A stretch of DNA of 5,302 bases from Actinomycetes bacterium (GTDB lineage: Bacteria; Actinomycetota; Acidimicrobiia; Acidimicrobiales; Acidimicrobiaceae): contig JAKASN010000178.1 in NCBI GenBank assembly GCA_021819025.1, positions 1-5,302 of the forward strand. The letters run 5' to 3'. The translations under genes and the position numbers were made by a program. Below, one piece after another: positions 1 to 4,962 of the stretch; position 1 is the stretch's first letter; each line of letters begins with the position of its first letter. The notes below the pieces were generated by a model that worked only from the letters and a program-made list of their open reading frames with translations, was not told where the DNA came from and made no database searches.

Positions 1-229
1 TAGCCGGGTCGATGTCGGAGCCACCCGTTAGGAGGAGTGCGTCGATGCGATCGAGGTAGCAATCTTGTAATCCGGCCAAGGATGGCAAGAGAACTGGTGC
101 CCCGCCTGCGACATAGACCGAATCAATGTAGCTCACCGGCACGAGGGTCGCTTCTAAGTTCCAGCCTGCGAAGTTGGAGGGTTCTCGGTAGGTTGTCAGC
201 CCGATTACCGGGGTCACGTTTCTTTGCAC
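1..229 (-). CDS. Peptidase C26 / class I glutamine amidotransferase, gamma-glutamyl-GABA hydrolase-like (N-terminal part only)
   Basis: Only the first 76 residues are in the window; the gene runs off the left edge, so no ORF boundary closes it here. The translation shows the family's N-terminal layout: PVIGLTTYRE at residues 7-16 (first beta strand), SYIDSVYVAGGAPVLLPSL at about 38-56 (helix and second strand), and DALLLTGGSDIDP at 63-75, which is the classic 'LLLTGGxDxDP' loop of the PuuD-like C26 family. The family hydrolyses gamma-glutamyl amide bonds, such as gamma-glutamyl-GABA to glutamate plus GABA, in the cytoplasm. The catalytic Cys (GxCRG-type elbow) and the His-Glu pair would lie beyond position 1, so activity cannot be judged. 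The GTG start at 229-227 is chosen because AAGGAG lies 8 bases upstream; a second in-frame GTG at 217 has no such site. It follows the dehydrogenase gene by 131 bases on the same strand and is probably cotranscribed. The exact substrate is unknown. Confidence 0.85.
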   Translation of the reverse strand, partial: MQRNVTPVIGLTTYREPSNFAGWNLEATLVPVSYIDSVYVAGGAPVLLPSLAGLQDCYLDRIDALLLTGGSDIDPA

Positions 230-237
230 TTGCTCGA

Positions 238-243
238 CTCCTT
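238..243 (-). promoter_or_regulatory. Ribosome binding site fixing the GTG start of the amidotransferase
   Basis: AAGGAG on the minus strand ends 8 bases before the GTG at 229. This near-ideal Shine-Dalgarno and spacing is the main reason for accepting a GTG start where no in-frame ATG exists between this site and the preceding gene. Confidence 0.75.
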
Positions 244-360
244 CGTCAAGAAGTCTACCCGCATCGCTGCGACAGAAAGTGTGACCGCGGAGCCCTTGCA
301 GTCAAATTGGCGTGGCGCGGCGCGCCTCGAGAAAACACCACCATTGGCGCGGTATATGGG

Positions 361-1134
361 TCAATGCGCCAGCCATCCCGCATCCATGCTCAGCGCTGAG
401 CCCGTCATTGTCCAAGCGGCCCCGCCACAAAGGAATAGAGCCGCCTCCGCTACGTCCGCGGGGGTAATCAATCGTTTGACAGCGTTGCGCACAAGGAGCA
501 CATCGTCGAGGACCTTGGTGGGCTCTATCCCGGTTGCTTGAGCTTGTGCTTCGATTTGGTGTTCTACTAGTGGAGTGCTCACGTATGAAGGACAGATTGC
601 GTGTGCCGTTACATCCGGACAGCGTTGTGCGGCTTCGAGCGCGATGGTCTTGGTCAATCCCAAGAGCCCGTGCTTGGCGCTGACATAAGCGGCCTTGAAG
701 GGAGAGGCCACCAGCCCATGCACTGAAGCGATATTGATGATCCGACCCCAGCGCCTCTGGTACATCCCCGGCAGTGCTGCCTTGGTTAAAACGAATGGTG
801 CTCGGAGCATGACTGAGAGAATGGTGTCGAAGCGCTCCTCGGGGAACTCCTCTATCGTGCTGACGTATTGAAGACCGGCGTTATTGACGAGAATGTCGAC
901 GTCTTGGCATGCGTCGGCAACTTTGGTTATCTCGTTATGGTCACTGAGGTCAGCGCCAATATAGCTCGATCCGGGGATCTCGTTAGAGTTGTGTTCGAGG
1001 GCGGTTCCTGGGAGATCTGTCATGACGACCTGCGCGCCGTTATTGCTAAAGGCCTGCGCGATAGCTAGACCGATTCCCGAGGCTGCTCCGGTAACCAACA
1101 CACGCTTGCCAAGAAGGACTTCAGGCTGATTCAT
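361..1134 (-). CDS. bdhA: D-3-hydroxybutyrate dehydrogenase (short-chain dehydrogenase/reductase)
   Basis: A complete 257-residue classical SDR, close to the roughly 260 residues usual for bacterial HBDH. The expected reaction is (R)-3-hydroxybutyrate + NAD+ to acetoacetate + NADH in the cytoplasm. The dinucleotide loop TGAASGIG spans residues 15-22. Asp40 at the end of the second strand favours NAD over NADP. NNAG is at 84-87, the catalytic Ser137 is in ASVHG, and Tyr150/Lys154 form YVSAK. By position it also keeps the residues known to anchor the carboxylate and hydroxyl in HBDHs: Gln89, His139, Lys147 and Gln193. It ends in the typical DAGWLAH-like tail. The lid Trp usual in CPGW is Tyr184 here (CPSY). 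The ATG at 1134 overlaps the livF stop as ATGA and has AAGGAG 7 bases upstream; a longer reading frame to 1209 would only add a basic stretch inside livF. Related SDRs of other specificity cannot be excluded, but the HBDH call is strong. Confidence 0.88.
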   Translation of the reverse strand: MNQPEVLLGKRVLVTGAASGIGLAIAQAFSNNGAQVVMTDLPGTALEHNSNEIPGSSYIGADLSDHNEITKVADACQDVDILVNNAGLQYVSTIEEFPEERFDTILSVMLRAPFVLTKAALPGMYQRRWGRIINIASVHGLVASPFKAAYVSAKHGLLGLTKTIALEAAQRCPDVTAHAICPSYVSTPLVEHQIEAQAQATGIEPTKVLDDVLLVRNAVKRLITPADVAEAALFLCGGAAWTMTGSALSMDAGWLAH

Positions 1135-1871
1135 TTTTCTTCTCCTTGGCTGTCGTTGGTGTCGCGTGCCGCGATACCAAGCGCGCTTTGTAGTTCTTGG
1201 CTTACCCATACTTCCTCGGCGGAGCCTTGCAAAGATATCCGCCCTTTTTCCAGGATGTAACCGCGGTCAGCGTGTTCAAGGGAAAAGAGCGCGTTCTGTT
1301 CGGCAAGAAGTATCCCGAGACGCTCTTGTCGCAGCAGATTGATCCAGTCTCCTAACTCCCCTACCACCACTGGTGCCAGACCTTCAGTCGGTTCATCAAG
1401 AAGGAGAATTTCGGGATTTGCCACAAGGGCACGTCCGATCTTCAACATCTGCTGTTCTCCGCCGGAGAGCACTCCGGCACGCCTTTTGGCGAGTTGTGCC
1501 AGCTTTGGGAACACCTCAAATACCCGTTCCGGGTTCCATGATCCGGTGCGCCGAGGACAGCTCGTCGCGGCAAGTTGCAAGTTCTCCCAGACCGTTAAGC
1601 TCTCAAAGGTCCGCCGTCCGCTGGGAACAAAGATTACGCCGAGACGAGGCGCTCGGTGCACTGGCGATCCTCGCAGTTCAGCACCGTCGACGAGGACCGA
1701 ACCCGAGTTCGCCTTGGTGAGGCCCACGCTCGAGCGTAGGAGCGTCGTTTTGCCAGCACCGTTCCTACCCAACAAGACCACGACTTCGCCAGATGATATT
1801 GAAAGCGACACGCCTTGGAGAATGTGGCTTGCGCCATAATAAGTATGGAGTTCTTTGATTTCCAGCTTCAT
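1131..1871 (-). CDS. livF: Liv-type ABC transporter ATP-binding protein LivF
   Basis: A complete 246-residue ATPase, slightly longer than the roughly 235 usual for LivF because of an acidic tail. It pairs with LivG under the membrane to drive HAAT-family uptake. Walker A GRNGAGKT is at 35-42, the signature LSGGEQQ at 135-141 and Walker B ILLLDE at 155-160, followed by PTEGLAP. LLAEQNA at 188-194 carries Gln192 where many ABC ATPases have the switch His; Gln is normal for LivF. Residues 82-87 (VPSGRR) correspond to the family's VPEGRR, so the Q-loop position is Ser84 rather than Glu or Gln. The ATG at 1871 forms an ATGA overlap with the livG stop, preceded by GGGAGAAGG. The bdhA ATG overlaps its own stop in the same way. 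Role is certain at family level; the transported solute is not. Confidence 0.95.
   Translation of the reverse strand: MKLEIKELHTYYGASHILQGVSLSISSGEVVVLLGRNGAGKTTLLRSSVGLTKANSGSVLVDGAELRGSPVHRAPRLGVIFVPSGRRTFESLTVWENLQLAATSCPRRTGSWNPERVFEVFPKLAQLAKRRAGVLSGGEQQMLKIGRALVANPEILLLDEPTEGLAPVVVGELGDWINLLRQERLGILLAEQNALFSLEHADRGYILEKGRISLQGSAEEVWVSQELQSALGIAARDTNDSQGEEK
1142..1147 (-). promoter_or_regulatory. Ribosome binding site of the dehydrogenase, inside the livF 3' end
   Basis: AAGGAG lies 7 bases before the ATG at 1134 and within the last codons of livF. It decides the start against the upstream in-frame ATG at 1209, which would add 25 lysine/arginine-rich residues that no SDR needs before its TGxxxGIG strand. 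The ATGA overlap points to translational coupling with livF. Confidence 0.7.
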
Positions 1872-2722
1872 GATTGGCCCTTCTCCCGATGTTTCGACGA
1901 GTCGGGGAGTGGAGTTCGAGGGCCGGACTCTCGGCGACGGGGGAGCGGACCATATCCCACCGAAACCACCCCGGAAACTTGGTCGCCCAAGTAGACCGCC
2001 ATCACTTCCGGGATCGTCCGAACCTCTTGCGGGGTACCTTCAGCGATAACGCGACCCTGGTGCATTACCGTAACGCGGTCAGAGATCTCAAAGATGACAT
2101 CCATGTCGTGCTCGGACAAGACTACCGTGATGTCGCGGGAGCGCACCGAGGAGACAATCAGCGCGGCAATGGTTGAGGTCTCTGCCGGGGACATCCCAGC
2201 GGTGGGTTCGTCCAGCAACAGGACGCGAGGTTTGGTGGCCAGCGCCATGGCGAGCTCCAAGGCTCGCTGATCTCCGTGGGAGAGTTCCCCGGAGATTCGC
2301 TTCGCAAGATGGGATATCCCGACGTCCTCGAGTAGCAACTCAACCTCTCCCGCGAGTGCTTTTCTGAAGCGTCCCGACAAATCCAGCGAACGACGCCTCG
2401 TTGCCATCGCCGCCACCATAACTGAATCAAATACGCTGAGCCGGGTGAATATGCTTGTGAGCTGGAATACCTGGACGAGTCCCTTGCGCGCGATTTGGTG
2501 GGGGTGTTCCCCGCCAATGGCTTGGCCGCCAAGCAATATCTCTCCGGAAGTGGGCACATGAACTCCGGTAATCAATTTGAAAAGGGTACTTTTGCCTGCT
2601 CCGTTGGGCCCGATAACCGAATGGATGGTGCCGGCCTCGACGGAAAGTTCCATGCCATCCACGGCTCGGAAGGCCTTGAAGGTCTTGGAAAGGTTACGAA
2701 CTTCGAGCAGCGGAGTACTCAA
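1868..2722 (-). CDS. livG: Liv-type ABC transporter ATP-binding protein LivG
   Basis: A complete 284-residue ATPase partner of LivF. Walker A GPNGAGKS is at 38-45, the Q-loop Gln87 in VFQLTSIF, and Walker B VLLLDE at 167-172 is followed by PTAGMSP. The switch His205 is in SEHDMD. The signature reads LSHGDQR at 147-153, the LSHG variant common in LivG/UrtD proteins rather than LSGGQ. The conserved domain ends near VYLGDQ at residues 243-248, where LivG proteins usually stop within a few residues; about 36 further residues, rich in Pro, Arg and Ser, follow here. The start is a TTG at 2722, with GGAGG 4 bases upstream, overlapping the livM stop as TTGA. That start gives the expected short N-terminus before LLEVRNLSKTF. 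Translation is probably coupled to livM. Confidence 0.95.
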   Translation of the reverse strand: MSTPLLEVRNLSKTFKAFRAVDGMELSVEAGTIHSVIGPNGAGKSTLFKLITGVHVPTSGEILLGGQAIGGEHPHQIARKGLVQVFQLTSIFTRLSVFDSVMVAAMATRRRSLDLSGRFRKALAGEVELLLEDVGISHLAKRISGELSHGDQRALELAMALATKPRVLLLDEPTAGMSPAETSTIAALIVSSVRSRDITVVLSEHDMDVIFEISDRVTVMHQGRVIAEGTPQEVRTIPEVMAVYLGDQVSGVVSVGYGPLPRRRESGPRTPLPDSSKHREKGQS

Positions 2723-3762
2723 TTTGCCTCCGTCTTTGAGTTAGAGCGCCGCAACTTGCGTGAACGCACGAAGTCGAAGGTTCCCGCTAGTCCATCAGGC
2801 CGGAATAGGACAATTACCAAAAGCACTACGCCCAGGACGAGCTGCCAGTCTTGGGTGTGTGCAATGAGAAAGTGGTGGGCGAGTTCATAGACGATTGCGC
2901 CAAGTGCCGGCCCGAGAAAGGTGTACATGCCGCCGATGACAACCATAAAAACCGGAATTCCAGAACTTGTCCATAGAAATAAATCCGGGTAGCTCGATTG
3001 GCTATATATCACGAACATGGTCCCAGCGACGGCGCAAAAAAAGCCCGAGATCGCCATGGCGACGAGCTGGTGGCGAAAGACGTTCACGCCAAGTGCTTCG
3101 GCACGCTCACGATTGTCGCGGATTGAGCGCAGTACCAATCCGTAGGGCGACGATACAATCTTGGCCATTATCAAGAGGGAAACCACACTGATGGCGAGAA
3201 CGAAGAAGAAACTATTGCGGGGGCTGGCTAGCCAGTCGGGAACCAGAGCGCCGAAAATTCCGTTGGCACCGCTGGTGAAGCCGTACTGTTCTTCGACGAT
3301 CACGTATGCCAACTGAGAGAAAGCCAAGGTTAAAAGGGCAAAATAGAGTCTGCGGGTTCGGAGCGCCACCAGGCCCATTAAAACCGAGGCAGCGGCCCCG
3401 GCAATGGGCGCGACTGCCATCGCCTCCCAGAAAGAAAGACTGTGGTGCATCCACCCCAGCGCGATGGTATAGGCCCCGATGCCGTAGAAGATACCTTGCC
3501 CGAACGACACGAGCCCTCCGAATCCAAGGAGAAGGTTCGTCGCCACCGCGAAGACTGTGAGGCTTATCGCATATTCAAGTTCCAGCGAATACGAGACTGG
3601 GAGCATCGCCCCTAGCAGCATCGCCGCTACGACGCACCCCAGCAGGAGTAGTGGCTTTGTCATGGTGCGCTTGGGCGTGTTGTCTACGGCCGGCACCTTC
3701 GTCGCACCTTGGGCGCCATCTGTGAACTCTTCATCGAGGAGGTGCTTTTTTCCGCTCTTCAT
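2719..3762 (-). CDS. livM: Liv-type ABC transporter permease LivM
   Basis: A complete 347-residue integral membrane permease that forms the translocation path with LivH. After a polar N-terminal stretch (residues 1-36), hydrophobic segments start at about 37-55 and recur through to about 305-320. The LivM hallmark NLLLGFGGLVSFGQG lies at 76-90, followed by GIGAYT at 94-99. The cytoplasmic coupling loop that docks on the ATPases, GLVLRSIRDNRERAEALGVN, is at 208-227. FRPDGLAG near 320-327 is the usual C-terminal motif. The ATG at 3762 sits 1 base after the livH stop with GGAGAG 5 bases upstream. An internal ATG at 3663 would give a more standard N-terminus but has no ribosome binding site, so the longer form is kept. 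The C-terminal tail is basic, as expected for a cytoplasmic end. Confidence 0.94.
   Translation of the reverse strand: MKSGKKHLLDEEFTDGAQGATKVPAVDNTPKRTMTKPLLLLGCVVAAMLLGAMLPVSYSLELEYAISLTVFAVATNLLLGFGGLVSFGQGIFYGIGAYTIALGWMHHSLSFWEAMAVAPIAGAAASVLMGLVALRTRRLYFALLTLAFSQLAYVIVEEQYGFTSGANGIFGALVPDWLASPRNSFFFVLAISVVSLLIMAKIVSSPYGLVLRSIRDNRERAEALGVNVFRHQLVAMAISGFFCAVAGTMFVIYSQSSYPDLFLWTSSGIPVFMVVIGGMYTFLGPALGAIVYELAHHFLIAHTQDWQLVLGVVLLVIVLFRPDGLAGTFDFVRSRKLRRSNSKTEAN
2727..2731 (-). promoter_or_regulatory. Ribosome binding site supporting the TTG start of livG
   Basis: GGAGG lies 4 bases before the TTG at 2722, inside the end of livM. Spacing is short, but no in-frame ATG precedes the conserved LivG N-terminus, so this site plus the TTGA stop/start overlap fixes a rare start codon. 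Confidence 0.6.
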
Positions 3763-3763
3763 G

Positions 3764-4633
3764 TCATCTCTCCGCTACACCAAATAGGCCCCATGGACGT
3801 AATGCCAGGACGAGAATTACCGCGATGTAGGTGAATGTCGAAGCCCATGTCGGTGCTACCAACGCCCCGACCGTCTCGGCAAGAGCAATGATCAATGCCC
3901 CAACTGCGGTGCCCAGAACTGAGCCCAAGCCGCCAATTACTGCTACGAGAAACGCGGACACGATAATGGATTCGTCTATGCCCGGTGCCACCACTATTTG
4001 TGGCGCTATCACTGCGCCGCCGAGCCCGGCCAAGAACGCGCCGAGCGTGAAGACGCCAGTTTGAAGACGCCGTAGGTTCACTCCCCCGGCCTGGAGAACT
4101 TCGGGATCATCGACGGCCGCTCGAATCCGCCACCCAATCACGCTATGTCCCAGGAGCAGCCAGAGCCCGATCCCCACCACCGCCGCCACCCCAATCACGA
4201 ACAGATCGAAGATTGGAAATGTCGCCGAGGCGATCGTAATGCGACCCGAGAGGGTAGATGCGAGCGGCACTGCGCGGAATCCGGTTCCCCAAATGTGTTG
4301 GCCAAGATCGGCAAGGATGAGAAAGACCGCGAAGGTGGCAAGTAGTTGCGTGAGCGGATCTCGGTTGACGGTAAATCGGACCACGGTCAAATCGAGGAGT
4401 GTGCCAAGCAGAGCCACCGCGAGCGCGGCGACGGCTATGGCCCACCAGTATCGCGCTCCTGTAGAGGTCCCCACCAAGGTGCTGACGATGAATGCCCCGT
4501 ACATATAGAAGCTTCCGTGGGAAAGGTTGATCACCCGCATGGCGCCAAATACCAGCGTTAGGCCGGTAGCCACCACGAAGAGGGTACTGGCGGCGCTCAG
4601 GGTGCCAATCAGCTCGATCAACAGTCGTGCCAT
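3764..4633 (-). CDS. livH: Liv-type ABC transporter permease LivH
   Basis: A complete 289-residue inner-membrane permease, the usual length for LivH, partner of LivM. The diagnostic N-terminal block TGLTLVFGAMRVINLSHGSF is at residues 23-42, followed by MYGAF. The ATPase-docking loop GWRIRAAVDDPEVLQAGGVN is at 167-186, AVIGGLGSVLGT at 231-242, and LRPWGLFG closes the protein. Hydrophobic segments alternate throughout. The frame is open up to an ATG at 4690, but the ATG at 4633 is chosen: it begins directly before the conserved first membrane helix and has GGAGG 9 bases upstream, whereas the longer form would add 19 polar, Cys-containing residues unlike the family. It is preceded by a 329-base spacer after the receptor gene and followed 1 base later by livM. 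Confidence 0.93.
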   Translation of the reverse strand: MARLLIELIGTLSAASTLFVVATGLTLVFGAMRVINLSHGSFYMYGAFIVSTLVGTSTGARYWWAIAVAALAVALLGTLLDLTVVRFTVNRDPLTQLLATFAVFLILADLGQHIWGTGFRAVPLASTLSGRITIASATFPIFDLFVIGVAAVVGIGLWLLLGHSVIGWRIRAAVDDPEVLQAGGVNLRRLQTGVFTLGAFLAGLGGAVIAPQIVVAPGIDESIIVSAFLVAVIGGLGSVLGTAVGALIIALAETVGALVAPTWASTFTYIAVILVLALRPWGLFGVAER

Positions 4634-4642
4634 GCCATAGCA

Positions 4643-4647
4643 CCTCC
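4643..4647 (-). promoter_or_regulatory. Ribosome binding site fixing the livH start
   Basis: GGAGG lies 9 bases before the ATG at 4633, and only 4 bases before another ATG at 4638 that is out of frame. The site therefore supports the 289-residue LivH and rules against the in-frame ATG at 4690, which would place this motif inside the coding region. Confidence 0.7.
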
Positions 4648-4730
4648 AAGCAAAGAGATCGGTTCCCAAGCTTTGACAAGCGGAGTGCACGATGAGTGCT
4701 TGTGATACCAGTGGACCCTTATTGAGTGCA

Positions 4731-4818
4731 TCACCTCAGCCATGGGGCTGTCACCTTGTCGCTTTCTCTGTGTTCAACTTGTCACCTTTAAATAGTTACT
4801 CGCGCATCAGGGTCACTT
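4731..4818. repeat. Spaced TCACCT-type motifs upstream of livH (possible operator array)
   Basis: TGTCACCTT occurs exactly at 4749-4757 and 4780-4788. A degenerate copy, GGTCACTTG, lies at 4811-4819, so the TCAC cores start at 4751, 4782 and 4813, each 31 bases apart, about three helical turns. A further TCACCT begins at 4731. On the minus strand the element reads AAGGTGACA. The flanks are not repeated, so this is not a tandem duplication. Such short matches can arise by chance in 330 bases; the regular spacing is the only reason to list it. Confidence 0.3.
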
Positions 4819-4906
4819 GGCGGCTGAGTGTTTTGATGCCAGCTCCAGTTCTCCACCATCCCCATTTTGCGCCAGGGCGTGCTTTCATGGCGGATTGCGT
4901 TGGGGA

Positions 4907-4946
4907 CTCCCGTGCGCTAAGACACAAAGGCTACGGCGCACGGGAG
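4907..4946 (-). terminator. Perfect 11-bp hairpin after the receptor gene (attenuator or mRNA 3'-end stabiliser)
   Basis: The arms CTCCCGTGCGC (4907-4917) and GCGCACGGGAG (4936-4946) are perfectly complementary around an 18-base loop. The structure starts 16 bases after the receptor TAG. No T-run follows on the minus strand, so it is not a textbook intrinsic terminator. A GC-rich hairpin between receptor and permease genes is a known way to keep receptor mRNA abundant while letting limited read-through into the membrane genes; that role here is inferred. The symmetric arms would also fold on the plus strand, but no gene needs it there. Confidence 0.6.
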
Positions 4947-4962
4947 GGTTTGGGGGGAACAT

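Larger units (their letters stand above)
4634..4962. other. 329-base spacer between the receptor gene and livH
   Basis: No convincing gene is seen on either strand. On the transcribed (minus) strand it opens with a perfect inverted repeat 16 bases after the receptor stop, continues with an A+T-richer patch around 4785-4800, then short TCACCT-type and GAGTGC repeats, and ends with the livH ribosome binding site. A plus-strand reading frame crosses the whole spacer but continues antisense into the receptor gene without domain-like sequence. The length is unusual inside an otherwise overlapping gene cluster and suggests regulation of permease expression relative to the receptor, possibly with a second promoter. 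Confidence 0.6.

Noticed and set aside
300..305. TTGACT as a -35 box for the amidotransferase gene in the 230-360 spacer
   Set aside because: No acceptable -10 lies 16-18 bases downstream, so a separate promoter is not supported. The spacer has no terminator-like hairpin either, only short GC palindromes such as GGCGCGCC at 319-326.
37..399. Plus-strand 120-residue open frame at the left edge
   Set aside because: It is antisense to the amidotransferase and the dehydrogenase end; the translation is arginine-rich and compositionally like a shadow frame.
2158..2559. Long alternative minus-strand frame inside livG, and similar plus-strand frames inside the transporter genes
   Set aside because: They overlap genes with intact motifs and show no recognisable domain; they reflect the base composition of the real frame.
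4634..4690. Longer LivH starting at the ATG at 4690
   Set aside because: The added 19 residues are polar and unlike the family, and the strong ribosome binding site at 4643-4647 would fall inside the coding region.
4789..4816. Minus-strand sigma-70-like promoter (GTGACC, 16 bases, TATTTA)
   Set aside because: Matches are about 4/6 and 3/6 to consensus, too weak to list as a feature; noted only in connection with the repeats.
4885..4962. 25-residue minus-strand reading frame starting at the ATG directly after the receptor TAG
   Set aside because: It has no clear ribosome binding site, is proline-rich without any motif, and is explained by the hairpin sequence it crosses. Without conservation data it cannot be called a gene.
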